DNA of 48,278 bases from Thermoguttaceae bacterium (GCA_017557195.1 JAFZAL010000048.1:1-48278); one strand, 5' to 3'; shown: positions 24,209 to 34,174, numbered from the stretch's first letter. Translations and numbers: made by a program. The notes: a model not told the origin generated them from the sequence alone.

Positions 24209-24320
24209 GGGAATCCAAAGCTTGTCCGATTATATCCCCCCCTGGAACGATTGGATAAATGCAACGAGAATTAAGCAATCTTCTCTTTGCCATGCAATAA
24301 GCTCTTGGATTCCCTTTTTT
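24209..24320 (+). ncRNA. Long-stem hairpin ending in a U-tract: small RNA or unusual terminator
   Basis: GGGAATCCAA-a-GCTT (24,209-24,223) is inverted at 24,299-24,314 (AAGC-tc-TTGGATTCCC), giving 14 base pairs with a small bulge, and six T follow directly (24,315-24,320). The 75-nt loop has its own weak stem (GAGAA with TTCTC). It could be the terminal hairpin of the 77-residue gene's message or a separate small RNA; no clear promoter of its own is seen. Confidence 0.4.
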
Positions 24321-24361
24321 ATTTCTTGGATGAGTTCTGAAAAGATGTAACAGAGGGAAAC

Positions 24362-24385
24362 AAAAAGGCAGGCGTTTTGCCTGCC
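24362..24385 (-). terminator. Intrinsic terminator of the M42 peptidase gene
   Basis: On the minus strand GGCAGGC-aaaac-GCCTGCC (24,367-24,385) is followed by TTTTT (24,362-24,366). It lies about 145 bp past the stop codon. Confidence 0.7.
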
Positions 24386-24529
24386 CAAAAGTGTTTTTCG
24401 TGATAAATAATCTCTCATTAACTCGCACTAATTAAGCCGCAAAGAACGCATAATTTTTAAAACTTTGCGAACTTTGCGTGAGTTTTTTCCGGGGGCTAAC
24501 GCGCCCCGGCTCGCCTGGCGATAGGACGA

Positions 24530-25588
24530 TTACGGAATGTAATCTTCTTTCGCCTTGACGGATTCCAGGAATCGCGCCAGCAGGGTTGCGGCGTTGTCCA
24601 TGTCGTCCAGCGAGACGATTTCAACCGGGGTGTGCATGTAGCGGTTGGGAATGCTGACCAGAGCCGAGGCGCAAGCTCCGCGGGCAACCTGAATCGCTGC
24701 AGCGTCGGTTCCCGGCGGACGTCCTGAGGCTTCCCACTGAACCGGAATCTTGTTCTTTTCCGCAATCTGACGAAGCTGTTCAACAACGCGCGGGTTCATG
24801 TTGGGACCGCGGGTAATTGTCGGACCGGCTCCAACGGCGACTTCGCCGCGGGCTTTCTTGTCGATTGTCGGGCAGTCGGTGGAGAACGTTACGTCAACGG
24901 CAATGCCGATGTCCGGATTGACGTCGTAGGCGCTGGACATGGCTCCGCGAAGTCCAACTTCTTCCTGAACGGTGGCGACGGAAAAGACGGCGCACTTGAG
25001 CTTTTTGGAGTTCGTTCGGCGAAGGGCTTCCATGACAACCCACGCGCCGGACTTGTCGTCCATGGCAGGCGCGGAAATGAAGTTGTTGCGAAGCATGCGA
25101 TGACCCAGTTCAACGGTAATGGCGTCGCCGACGTTGACCAGAGCTTCCGCTTCTTCCTTGCTTTTCGCTCCGATATCGACCCAAAGGTCGGTAATTTCCG
25201 GAACCTTTTTGCGATCGTCGGGACTGAGCAGGTGAATCGGTTTGCGTCCGATTACGCCGTTGATTGGACCGGATTTTGTCCAGACGAGAACTTTCTGTCC
25301 AACCAGAACGACCATGTCCCAGCCGCCCAGCGGAATGACGTAAAGGAATCCTTCAGCGTCAATATACTGAACGGAAAGACCGATCTGGTCGCAGTGCCCG
25401 GCAAGCATGACGCGAATGGGCGCGTCCGGATTTTTGGCGGCAATGACGTTGCCGTGATAGTCGGTCGTTACCGTATCGGCAAACGTCTTGGCGTACTTGC
25501 GGATGACGTCTTGAATAGGCTGCTCGTATCCCGACGGGCTGGGCGTAGAAAGCAGGTCTTCAAAGAATTTTAAAGGTTTTGGATCCAT
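24530..25588 (-). CDS. M42 family metallo-aminopeptidase
   Basis: 352 residues, the family's usual length. A dinuclear-metal (Zn/Co) cytoplasmic aminopeptidase, typically assembling as a dodecameric tetrahedron (TET) that trims peptides. Metal and catalytic residues are all visible: His65 (LAGHCDQIG), Asp177 (PAMDDKSG), Glu209 and Glu210 (VQEEVGLRG), Asp232 (AVDVTFSTD) and His319 (RYMHTPVE). No signal peptide. Related enzymes were once called endoglucanase M/FrvX, so annotations may vary. No Shine-Dalgarno site. It stands alone, convergent with the small gene upstream in the window. Confidence 0.95.
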   Translation of the reverse strand: MDPKPLKFFEDLLSTPSPSGYEQPIQDVIRKYAKTFADTVTTDYHGNVIAAKNPDAPIRVMLAGHCDQIGLSVQYIDAEGFLYVIPLGGWDMVVLVGQKVLVWTKSGPINGVIGRKPIHLLSPDDRKKVPEITDLWVDIGAKSKEEAEALVNVGDAITVELGHRMLRNNFISAPAMDDKSGAWVVMEALRRTNSKKLKCAVFSVATVQEEVGLRGAMSSAYDVNPDIGIAVDVTFSTDCPTIDKKARGEVAVGAGPTITRGPNMNPRVVEQLRQIAEKNKIPVQWEASGRPPGTDAAAIQVARGACASALVSIPNRYMHTPVEIVSLDDMDNAATLLARFLESVKAKEDYIP

Positions 25589-25819
25589 GGCTTAAAATGT
25601 GATGTTAAGATTCAGGATGATAAGCGCTGGGAAAATGATATTTCGATTTACAGTTCAAGCGCTCTTTTATTACTTTCAATTATAGCTATTGTATTTTATT
25701 TGTAAAGGTAGCGGGAGGAAAATTTTGGAGTGCGACGGCTAGACGTCGCTTTCGTTCCCGTACCCGACGAGAACGACGAAAAAAGTCTATTCGTGCCAAT
25801 AACGCAGGGAGTTCGCATT
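25589..25819. other. Upstream region of the M42 gene
   Basis: AT-rich near the gene, then a GCGACG-gctaga-CGTCGC hairpin (about 25,731-25,748) and CGTCGTTCTCG-type inverted words. No coding signal; no convincing promoter hexamer pair was found. Confidence 0.4.
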
Positions 25820-26060
25820 CACGTCCCGAAGGGACGTAATTATTGTAACCATGGGCTTTAGCCCACGGGATTCGCGCGATCTCTCCCAAATCGCTTTAAC
25901 CGCATTTCCTCCCGCGCCTCCGTTGGGGGGCGCGGGAGGAAATGCGTATTCTTCGATATCTTATTATCCCGGTTTCCTTCCGGCGGTTGAAACCGCCGGT
26001 TACAAAGAGTTTCGTCCCTGTCGGGACTTTAGCGAACTACGTTCGCTGTCGCTATCGCTA
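25820..26060. repeat. Multi-hairpin repeat C, copy 1
   Basis: Hairpins in order: ACGTCCC-gaa-GGGACGT (25,821-25,837); CCATGGGC-ttta-GCCCACGG (25,850-25,868); an 18-bp perfect stem at 25,901-25,918 with 25,929-25,946; CCGGCGGTT-ga-AACCGCCGG (25,979-25,998); GTCCC-tgtc-GGGAC; AGCGAAC-tac-GTTCGCT. The first three and the intervening TCGCTTTAACCGC text recur at 48,004-48,180 with compensating base changes in the stems. Non-coding. Confidence 0.75.
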
Positions 26061-26176
26061 CATATTATCCTAGACGATTTTGCAAAGACAAAAAACTATT
26101 GAGCGCTGGAAAATTTGCGTATACCCTGATTATTTTGGCGATAGTAAAAACGTTCTAAAATCTGAAAACTCGCTAT

Positions 26177-26214
26177 AAAAAAACGTGCGATTGAATAGAA
26201 TACTCAATCGCACG
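26177..26214 (-). terminator. Intrinsic terminator of the 1,309-residue PEP-CTERM gene
   Basis: On the minus strand an 11-bp perfect stem CGTGCGATTGA / TCAATCGCACG (26,184-26,214, nine-base loop) is followed by TTTTTTT (26,177-26,183). It lies about 30 bp after the stop codon. Confidence 0.88.
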
Positions 26215-26242
26215 CTAGGAGGTTATTAATAACATTGAGAAG

Positions 26243-29200
26243 TTATTTTGATTTCTTTTGACGTTTCATCCAGTAAAGACCGGCAGCGCCGAGAAGCAAC
26301 AGCGCCCAAGTGGACGGTTCCGGAGCTCCCGGGGTTTCAGGAGCGCCGCGACCAATCAGGTAAAGACCGTTGCCGTTTTGTCCGATCAGATCGAAGAAGT
26401 CTTTGTAGTTTGCCAGCAGGTAGTTGTAATCGCCATCCGCAAACCCAGGATCAGTTACGATATGATATTCATTGCCCTCTTCCGCCCACTTATCAGCGTC
26501 GCCAGCTAGGAACGACAGTTTAATAGCAGCTTCGTCGTTGATTGTAAACTTGTAGTCATTTCCTTCGATAGCCAGCGTGTCGAAATAGCGGGCAGACGGG
26601 TCGTTGCTATAAGCGCTGAATTCAAACAGACCAGTCGCGCCAGCGTCGATGTTCACATCGCCGTAGACGGTAGCGTCGCCGACAGAATTGCCGGGCGAGA
26701 AGACTGCGTCGACTACTTCGTTGCCGACTACTGTACCGTCTTCGTTCAACGGACCGACGTTCAAAGTTCCTTCAAATTCGCCCAGAAGATCAAATTGACC
26801 CTGATTGACGTTGAGGGAACCAGCTTGCAAGGGCATGTCGTTTGTTGGATGAGCTTGAAGCTTACCAGCTCCGGTCTTGGTGATTTTACCAGCGCCGGAA
26901 ATCGCGTTTTCGATTTGCTTGGTCTGTCCAGCGGCAACGTTGTAGACAAGTTCGCCGTCCTCTTTAACTTCAATCGGACCAACGCCTGCGGTTCCGTTGG
27001 AATCTTCGTCCGTTAAGAGGACAAGAGATCCTGCGTCGACTTCGGTTCCTCCAGTATAGGAGTTTTCGCCTGTAAAGAGCAGAGAACCAAATCCTGTCTT
27101 CTTGACCTTTGCGCTTCCGTTGATTGTACCTTTGTACTGGGTCTCGGCGCTGTTGTTGAGCAGCAGCATTCCATCGTCAGCGTTAATCTCGGCTTCCGGA
27201 TTGGTTCCAGAAAGATTATTAAGCGTCTGATCGCCAGTCGATTCGATCGTCGCGTTGTTGGTAACGCTGCCGGACGTCGCAATAGCGTTGTCCTTGTTCA
27301 ATTCCAGCGTACCGCCGGAAACGATTGTGTCTCCAGTGTAGGTATTGTCGCCAGAGAGAACCAGCGTACCGCCTTCAGTCTTGGTCAGGTCGCCGCCGCC
27401 GGAAATCGGACCAACCTGATCCAATTCGTAACCGTCGCCAATGATAAAGACGCCGTCTGAATCCAGAGAAATATTCTGTTCGTGAGACGCAATTTTAACG
27501 TCGTCTTCATCATATTTAACGCCGATCTTTTCGGTTCCGTCAATTGGCCAGTTCTTTCCGTCGTCGGCAATCGGATTCCAGTACAGAGAACCCGGGTCTT
27601 CTGCTTGACCAAGATAAATGCCATCGGCTGTTGCGGTCAACGTCCAGGGTTGCGTTCGACCAGAAAGGTAAGACGTCAAGTCCTCGGGTCCGGTATAGCC
27701 GTTGGTAATGGAAACGATCTTGTAACCTGCTTCAGGTGCCATTTCATACCAGGTCGCTTCTGTTCCCTGAGCAAAGGTCAGGTTAAATTTACCCGTTGTA
27801 TCCGTTGTAAACTCGAATCCGTTTGCAGCAATGAGCGTATCGAAGTCATCAGCAGTGAAATCGAAGTTGATTTGACCGCCGCTAAGCGTTACCTTTCCGC
27901 CGACAGTCAGGTCTAAAGCGGCGTTTGACGTCTCGCCAATGGTAAGCTGACCAACGGCGTTATCAGAACTGCCGATTGTTACCGCGCCGGTTCCTAACGC
28001 GACTGCATTGCCAGCAACGACAACGCCGTCTTGAATGTCATACCCGCCAGTATTTGTATTAGCGTTCGTCAATTTCAACGTTCCAGCGCCTGTCTTGGTA
28101 AACGGAACAGCGCTGGTATTAAGTCCAGAAATCGTCAATTCTCCGTCAGTAACGTTGACCGTCATTGTTCCACCAGACTTGGAGATTTGGGCTTTAATGA
28201 CAGAATTGCCAGACGAAGTAATTGTAGCGGTTCGATTGTAGAAATCCAACCCGCTCTTATTGTTTCCGTCCGTAAGGATTTCGGTTTCGATTGTACCGCT
28301 TTCCAACGTAACGTTGTGCATGTGGGTGTAGGAACTCGGTATAAGAGTTCCGCGGATGGTAATGTTTTCCTGAACGGTGCTACCGTATCCGAACTGGTTG
28401 GAAACGTGGCATTCCAGTATCGCGTCCTTTTCAATAGTCAAGGTCCCGTATCCAAATGTACTGCTGCCATTGTTTGGCGCGCTTCCGATAACCTTTCCTT
28501 CTTTAATAATAAAATCGCTTTTGATATTTTCATTGCGCTTTGTCAGTTCCAATTCGCCCTTTCCGGTTTTAACAATTGGAAGGTTAGTAGCTCCGCCATA
28601 GCTGTCGATCTTGGAGTTGATTGTCAACTTGGCGCCTTCGGCAATTGCAAAGTACCCAGCTTTTTCTCCTTCTGGGTAAGTTGTTCCGCCCAGTTCGCGA
28701 ATGGAGAATTCATTAAGATTGATCGCGTTATTCTGACCGCCGGTAACATGGATTGCGTTATCAATAATGTAGCTGCCAACGCCGCCTGTGCCAGTAGCGC
28801 CTTCTTTTTTCGTTTGAATAATGCCGTTGTTCATTACGATAACGGCGCCTATTGTAGAGTGGCTTGTGTCGCCATCGTTTTGAAGAATGCCGCCGTTAAT
28901 CAGACGGATTTCGGCAGGAGAGTTGCCCGCCCAGGCGAAGACGTCGCCCTCTCCGCTAAGAATGGCAGTCCCGTCAGAGCCGTCTACGGTAATAATAGAG
29001 CCAGGTTTGAGCGTTCCTGCTCCGCCAGTAGAAGCTGTTCCTAACGTCAACGTACCCTGTTTGACAATTGTTTCTCCAGTATAGGTATTGTTTCCGTAAA
29101 GAACCAGCGTACCGGCGCCAGTTTTCAGCAAGTCTGCGTCGCCGGAAATTGTCCCGTTGATTGTTAAAGTATGACCTTCGCCAATCTGGTATTCGCCCTG

Positions 29201-30172
29201 TGTGAAAGAACCGCTTTTGTTCATTGCGATTGTTTTGGGAGCAGAAGTTGTACCAAACTCAGCGGTCGCATCGCCGTCAAGGAACTTAACGCCGATTTTG
29301 GGATTGTCATTCATTGTCCATGAAGACTGTCCCATGTCGTCTGTACTATTGGCATAATACCATTTTTCTACTGTCGGCGGATCATCGGGCTGAGAGCTTT
29401 TCGGTTTCAGATAAATAACATTGCCTGATTCAACAAGATACCAGTTGTTCGTTTGCTGACCGTCGGCGTAAACTTTAATGGAGTCTTTATTGAATACCAG
29501 TGTTTCACCGACTTCGATAATTGAGTAGCCCTCATTAGGCGCTCCGTCGTGCCACGCCATTTCGTCATTATTATTGAATTTTAAACTGATAGTTCCGTTA
29601 TTTAAAACACAATTATTTGAGGTCAAATAGTCCAAGTCCAAGTCTCCGCCTGTAGCGCCGGAAATGAACGTATTGACATCGAATTCAATGAACCCGCTGG
29701 AAAGAGTTAAGTCTGCAACATAAACGCCTTCAGTTTCGCTGGTTTCGCCAATTATAAAGGTTCCGCCATTGATGTGTAAATCGGTAACTCTTCCCGCAGA
29801 TTTGAAAATTGATTCGTTATTGATAGAAACCGAACCGTTCAATCCGCCGGATCCTGAGAGCGTTAACGTACCCGTGTTGACGCTTACCGCACCGGTATAA
29901 CCCGAAGAATTACCAGTGAGAATCAGTTCGCCGCTTCCGGTTTTTTTTACGTTGCCAGCGCCGCTCATTGCTCCGGGGTATGTTACAGTCGTTCCACTGG
30001 AAATGTTAAACTCGACGTTGCCAACGCCGCCTTCGCCGGTTCCAGTAATGAGGTCTCCGCTTGGAATAGACAGGTTTGTATAGGTAACGTCTGCAAACGC
30101 AGAGGAGGCAACAAACAGGAACGAAGCCAAAATGGCAAGGGAAAGGAAAACAGTCGTGCGGGTTGTTTTCAT
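26243..30172 (-). CDS. PEP-CTERM protein with autotransporter-associated beta-strand (PATR) repeats
   Basis: 1,309 residues, secreted. Signal peptide at 1-27 (FLSLAILASFLFVASSAFA). PATR-type motifs recur: KKTGSGELILTGNSSGYTG, KTGAGTLVLYGNNTYTGET, KTEGGTLVLSGDNTYTGDT and KKTGFGSLLFTGENSYTGG, each followed by a GTLTL-like strand. A block of about 110 residues is duplicated: PKIGVKFLDGDA...LLKTGAGTLVLYGN near 300 and EKIGVKYDEDDV...LTKTEGGTLVLSGD near 930. The end has FSPGNSVGDATVYGDV and APEPSTWALLLLGAAGLYWMKR. PATR repeats usually sit in autotransporter passengers; here a membrane anchor replaces the barrel. AAGGAC lies eight bases before the ATG; a promoter is at 30,287-30,315 and a strong terminator follows. 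Role unknown, probably surface-structural or adhesive. Confidence 0.92.
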   Translation of the reverse strand: MKTTRTTVFLSLAILASFLFVASSAFADVTYTNLSIPSGDLITGTGEGGVGNVEFNISSGTTVTYPGAMSGAGNVKKTGSGELILTGNSSGYTGAVSVNTGTLTLSGSGGLNGSVSINNESIFKSAGRVTDLHINGGTFIIGETSETEGVYVADLTLSSGFIEFDVNTFISGATGGDLDLDYLTSNNCVLNNGTISLKFNNNDEMAWHDGAPNEGYSIIEVGETLVFNKDSIKVYADGQQTNNWYLVESGNVIYLKPKSSQPDDPPTVEKWYYANSTDDMGQSSWTMNDNPKIGVKFLDGDATAEFGTTSAPKTIAMNKSGSFTQGEYQIGEGHTLTINGTISGDADLLKTGAGTLVLYGNNTYTGETIVKQGTLTLGTASTGGAGTLKPGSIITVDGSDGTAILSGEGDVFAWAGNSPAEIRLINGGILQNDGDTSHSTIGAVIVMNNGIIQTKKEGATGTGGVGSYIIDNAIHVTGGQNNAINLNEFSIRELGGTTYPEGEKAGYFAIAEGAKLTINSKIDSYGGATNLPIVKTGKGELELTKRNENIKSDFIIKEGKVIGSAPNNGSSTFGYGTLTIEKDAILECHVSNQFGYGSTVQENITIRGTLIPSSYTHMHNVTLESGTIETEILTDGNNKSGLDFYNRTATITSSGNSVIKAQISKSGGTMTVNVTDGELTISGLNTSAVPFTKTGAGTLKLTNANTNTGGYDIQDGVVVAGNAVALGTGAVTIGSSDNAVGQLTIGETSNAALDLTVGGKVTLSGGQINFDFTADDFDTLIAANGFEFTTDTTGKFNLTFAQGTEATWYEMAPEAGYKIVSITNGYTGPEDLTSYLSGRTQPWTLTATADGIYLGQAEDPGSLYWNPIADDGKNWPIDGTEKIGVKYDEDDVKIASHEQNISLDSDGVFIIGDGYELDQVGPISGGGDLTKTEGGTLVLSGDNTYTGDTIVSGGTLELNKDNAIATSGSVTNNATIESTGDQTLNNLSGTNPEAEINADDGMLLLNNSAETQYKGTINGSAKVKKTGFGSLLFTGENSYTGGTEVDAGSLVLLTDEDSNGTAGVGPIEVKEDGELVYNVAAGQTKQIENAISGAGKITKTGAGKLQAHPTNDMPLQAGSLNVNQGQFDLLGEFEGTLNVGPLNEDGTVVGNEVVDAVFSPGNSVGDATVYGDVNIDAGATGLFEFSAYSNDPSARYFDTLAIEGNDYKFTINDEAAIKLSFLAGDADKWAEEGNEYHIVTDPGFADGDYNYLLANYKDFFDLIGQNGNGLYLIGRGAPETPGAPEPSTWALLLLGAAGLYWMKRQKKSK

Positions 30173-30286
30173 GGTTTATGTCCTTATTTATAATAAGGCG
30201 TAAAATGGTTTTAGTATTTATAAAATCCCCTCGATCGCCATAAAATGGCAATCTACAGAATTTCGTTTTATATCCTATTAGTTAAA

Positions 30287-30315
30287 ATTATAATCTAACA
30301 TTTTCAAAACATCAA
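30287..30315 (-). promoter_or_regulatory. Promoter of the 1,309-residue PEP-CTERM gene
   Basis: Minus strand TTGATG (30,310-30,315), a 17-bp spacer, then TATAAT (30,287-30,292). It gives a leader of about 108 nt. Confidence 0.55.
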
Positions 30316-30453
30316 GCAATTTTGAAAATTTTTTTGGAAAATCTTTAATTTTTTTCTAAAATTTCCCTGGATTTTTGAAAATTATTGCAGCTAAATGCCC
30401 CATATTGTCTATTTTAACATTCATAAAGGGAATTTCCCTATTTGAAATAATCG

Positions 30454-33400
30454 TTAAACTGGCTCGACTTCTGAATTTACCTCTTCTTCGCTGGCGTCTG
30501 ATTTTCTCTTAAACAGTGACATGAAGTCGATAACGAGGCTCATCAGCAGCGGAACGACGGTAAGCGTGAAAATTGACGAAATCGCCAACCCGCCCAGGAC
30601 GACGGCGCCCAGTCCGCAGTAGAGTTCTGACCCGGAGCCGGGCGACAGAACCAGCGGCAGCATGCCGAAGACGCTCGTGCAGCTTGTCATGAAAATGGGG
30701 CGAATACGCGTTCTGACGGATTCTGCAATGGCTTTTCGCGGCGGCATTTTTTCAATGACGTCGTTTTCGCTCTCGCCCCGCCCTCTCATGAAGTTGAGGG
30801 CCTGATGGACAATCAAAATCGCGTTGTTGACGACGACGCCAATCAAAATAACAAATCCCAGCATGGAGAGCGTGTCCATTTGCTGTGTCGGGACGCGCCA
30901 GTGCATCCACGCCAGGCCCATGAACCCGCCTGCCAACGCCAGCGGGACGCTGAAAAGAATGACAAACGGGTAAACCCAGTTCTCAAACAGAGCCGCCATG
31001 AGCAGATACGTTATTAATAAGGACAGCGCAAAGCGTCCGGTTAAAATCGAGAAGAACGAGTCCCAGTTGAACCCCGTCCATTTGCCGATCATGGCTTCCC
31101 GGGTCTGTGACAGCTTGTCGGCGTTTCCCGATGGGCGAATAATCACGTCCGGCGCGATTCCGCCTTCGGTTCGGCACTGTTTGACAATCTGGTCGATGTC
31201 CGCCAGAGCCTGTTCCAAGGCGACTTCCTGCGGCGGGAAGACTCGCAGGGTTACGTTTCTTTCCTGTGCCAATCGCCGAATCTGTTGTGACGCCTCGGCA
31301 GGAACGAAGTCTGTAATTTGGGAGAACGGCAAGACCTTGCCCTGCCCGTCCGAGTCCTTAATATAAATAGGAATCGCGCCGATAGAGTCCGGGTCAAGCG
31401 GCAAGTCGGGGTCGCGAATGAGGGTAACGTCGATGTTGTCGCCTTCGTTGTCGAAGTCGCCGCACATAAGCCCTTCGACCATCGCACGCCCGATGTTGGC
31501 AAGCGTCTGCGAGGAAATCCCCAGCTCTTTGGCGCGAATCTGGTTGATTTTCAATTGCAGTTCAGGACCGCTTAAAACGTAGTTGTTGGGCTGGGTTCTC
31601 ACGCCGGCTTTTGTGTACTTCTCTTCCAGCTTTTTCTGAAGGTTGGCGGCGGAATAGCGCAGACGATCCATGTTCGGACCGATAATTTCAATACTGATTT
31701 GGTTGGACCCCATTCCTCTGCCGAAAACGGGCCGCTGCATGGCGGAGCCGAACGCGGCGGGGATGTCGTTCATGGCGTCGTTGAGCAGCGGAATGAGCTG
31801 CGCCGGATGATCCGGGTCTTTGCTGGTCATCATCAAAAAGGAGTTCGTGGGCGACACGACCATAAAGAAGTCTTTGACCGGCGGGACGCGTTTGATCTGC
31901 TCTCCGGTTTTGAAGTCGTAGATGGGATGCTCCTTAAGGATTTTGTCGGTCTGCTCGTAATTCTCGGCTTCCCAGAACGGACGAATCTTTTCCATGATGG
32001 TTCTGCCGATAATGAAGTTTTGTGACAGCGAGTACCCTGGGGGCGTGTTCATCATGCCGTTGACCATGTTTTTGTTGCCCTGCGGCAAGTAGCTTGCAGG
32101 CGGCATTAGCGACATCGACGCCCACAGCGACGCCAGCGTCAGCCCGACGACGAGAACGATTCGCGTCCACGCGCTTGCCCAGGAACGTTCCATCAGCGCG
32201 TACGTCAGGGACGAGAATTTATTCGTTAGCCATCCGCCCAGCGGCGCGAGTCCAAAGAGGGATCGGGCGGCTTTCGCGACCGGGTTTTTCCGTTCGGACG
32301 TTGGTTTCAAAATCACAGCGCAGCACGGCGGAATGACGAAAATCGAAACGAACAGCGACAGAATAATCGCCCCGGAAATCGCGATGGCAATATCGGCGAA
32401 GATCATGCCGCTTTCTTCCTGAATGGTCAGAACGGGCGCGAAAACGGCAACGGTTGTCAGCGTTGAGGACAGAATCGCTCCCCAGACTTCCGTTGTACCA
32501 TCGTAAGCCGCCTGACGAGGCGTCTTGCCCATGTGAAGGTGCCGGTCGATGTTTTCCAGAACGACAATCGAGTTGTCAATTACCATCCCAATGGCAAACG
32601 TCAACCCCGCCAGCGAAATGACGTTGATTGTTTTTCCCGTCATTTTAATAACGATAAACGTCCCGAAAATGGAAATGGGAATCGCCAGCGAAATAATCAG
32701 CGTCGGTCGAACGGAGCGCAGGAAGAACAGCAGAACCAGCATTGCCAGAATGCCGCCGGTGAACATGTTGTCGCGAACCAACGCGATCGCCTGTTCGATG
32801 TACGTGCCGTCGTCGTAGAACATGGACGCCCTAATTTTGTAACGGTCGTTCTTGTACATTCGCATCAGTCCGCCCTCGGCTTGAAGCTCGTCCATGCGCT
32901 TTTTGACGGCGCGGGTAACTTCCAGCACGTTGGCGTCGGACTCTCGCAGAACCTGCAATCCCATGCACGGCTGCCCCCGGAACTGGGAAAACGCCGTTCG
33001 CTTTTTGACCGTCAAATAGACTTCCGCCACATCCTGAACGCGAATGGGAATCCCGTCTTCGTACTTGATAACCGTTTGACGAATTGGCTCGAGGTTGTCG
33101 AATCGCCCCAGAACGCGCATTCGGACGTCCAAGCGCCCGCTGCTGACGTCGCCGGCGGACTCATTGACGTTGTCCGACCGCAGCGCCGCCTGCATTTGAT
33201 CGATGGTGATGCCAGCCCGCGCCAGCGTTTCCGGGTTGAATCGAATTTGGACTTCCTGCTCTCGTCCGCCATGAATTGTTACTTCCGAAACGCCTTTGAT
33301 GTTCTCCAGCGCCGGTTTAATATAGCGGTCAGCATAGTTGTAGAATTCCGAGATGTCAAAGTGCGGGTCGTTGGCGGTCGTGTACATTTCAAACATGACG

Positions 33401-33813
33401 ACCGGCTCGTCGGTTTCCGCGCTGGAAAGACGAATAACGGGCTTGTCGACGTCTTCCGGGTACGATGGGACTTCGTTGAGTCGGTTAGACGCTTCCTGAA
33501 CGGCGCGCGACATGTCGAACCCGACGTTGAATTCGAGAGTGATCTGCGCCATGCCCAGCGACGCAACCGACCGCATTTCGTACAGCCCCTGCAGCGTCTT
33601 GAGCCGCTTTTCCTGCTCCATAATAATAGAGAGTTCCACCTCTTCCGGAGAGCGTCCCACCCATCTGGTTGTAACAGTAACCATCGGGCGGTCAACGTTG
33701 GGCATGAGCTGAATCGGAACCAGAGTGAGGCAAATCGTCCCGAAAAGCACGGTTAAAATCACGCCGACGCAGACTTTAACCGGGTTGTCTATAGCAAATT
33801 TGATTATATTCAT
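30454..33813 (-). CDS. RND-family efflux pump, inner-membrane subunit (AcrB/HAE1-like)
   Basis: 1,119 residues, full length for the family: twelve membrane helices with two large periplasmic loops. N-terminal FAIDNPVKVCVGVILTVLFG and NVDRPMVTVTTRWVGRSPEEVE are typical. Helix 4 reads GMVIDNSIVVLENID, so the AcrB Asp-Asp pair is Asp-Asn, a common variant; helix 10 has LGFVILIGVVVNNAILIVHQ. It is a proton-driven exporter of hydrophobic or amphiphilic compounds, normally working with a membrane-fusion protein and an outer-membrane channel. Neither partner gene is within this window on either side, so it either uses distant partners or stands alone. Substrate cannot be told. No Shine-Dalgarno site. 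Confidence 0.95.
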   Translation of the reverse strand: MNIIKFAIDNPVKVCVGVILTVLFGTICLTLVPIQLMPNVDRPMVTVTTRWVGRSPEEVELSIIMEQEKRLKTLQGLYEMRSVASLGMAQITLEFNVGFDMSRAVQEASNRLNEVPSYPEDVDKPVIRLSSAETDEPVVMFEMYTTANDPHFDISEFYNYADRYIKPALENIKGVSEVTIHGGREQEVQIRFNPETLARAGITIDQMQAALRSDNVNESAGDVSSGRLDVRMRVLGRFDNLEPIRQTVIKYEDGIPIRVQDVAEVYLTVKKRTAFSQFRGQPCMGLQVLRESDANVLEVTRAVKKRMDELQAEGGLMRMYKNDRYKIRASMFYDDGTYIEQAIALVRDNMFTGGILAMLVLLFFLRSVRPTLIISLAIPISIFGTFIVIKMTGKTINVISLAGLTFAIGMVIDNSIVVLENIDRHLHMGKTPRQAAYDGTTEVWGAILSSTLTTVAVFAPVLTIQEESGMIFADIAIAISGAIILSLFVSIFVIPPCCAVILKPTSERKNPVAKAARSLFGLAPLGGWLTNKFSSLTYALMERSWASAWTRIVLVVGLTLASLWASMSLMPPASYLPQGNKNMVNGMMNTPPGYSLSQNFIIGRTIMEKIRPFWEAENYEQTDKILKEHPIYDFKTGEQIKRVPPVKDFFMVVSPTNSFLMMTSKDPDHPAQLIPLLNDAMNDIPAAFGSAMQRPVFGRGMGSNQISIEIIGPNMDRLRYSAANLQKKLEEKYTKAGVRTQPNNYVLSGPELQLKINQIRAKELGISSQTLANIGRAMVEGLMCGDFDNEGDNIDVTLIRDPDLPLDPDSIGAIPIYIKDSDGQGKVLPFSQITDFVPAEASQQIRRLAQERNVTLRVFPPQEVALEQALADIDQIVKQCRTEGGIAPDVIIRPSGNADKLSQTREAMIGKWTGFNWDSFFSILTGRFALSLLITYLLMAALFENWVYPFVILFSVPLALAGGFMGLAWMHWRVPTQQMDTLSMLGFVILIGVVVNNAILIVHQALNFMRGRGESENDVIEKMPPRKAIAESVRTRIRPIFMTSCTSVFGMLPLVLSPGSGSELYCGLGAVVLGGLAISSIFTLTVVPLLMSLVIDFMSLFKRKSDASEEEVNSEVEPV

Positions 33814-34172
33814 TTTGAAATGTGGGAAGGGAAATGGCGGGCAAGCCGACTTATATGCATTTTATATTATTGACATTTTACTTCAAAATAATATTCCCTG
33901 CAAGAGGGTCTGAACATAACGCCATAGTGAATTCGTAATTCGTAGTGCTGAATTCGCAATAACGCAAGCGCAAGAAAAAATCGTTCGCTTGCTCCGCATT
34001 CTCATACGTTTATAGGAAAAAACAGAGGAAACAAACAAATTCTGATTGTCTGTTGTCTCCGCTCATTTTCGAGTCAAATAGTCGTTTTTACGCCGTTATT
34101 AGAAATAATTATCATTTATCGTTAAATATTTTCAAGAATTTTCTGGATTTTACACAATTTTTACATAATTTC
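33814..34172. other. Intergenic region between the RND gene and the long leader
   Basis: GAATTCGTAATTCGTAGTGCTGAATTCGC-like words at 33,927-33,964 (related to other ATTACGA arrays), CAAGCGCAAG and CGCTTGCTCCG near 33,965-34,000, then AT-rich DNA. No gene. Confidence 0.45.
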
Positions 34173-34174
34173 GC

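Noticed and set aside
24102..24428. 108-codon minus-strand frame after the small gene
   Set aside because: It crosses both the terminator and the long-stem hairpin, has rare-looking composition and no start signal.
32533..33756. 407-codon plus-strand frame opposite the RND gene
   Set aside because: No ribosome-binding site or domain; the RND frame is unquestionable.
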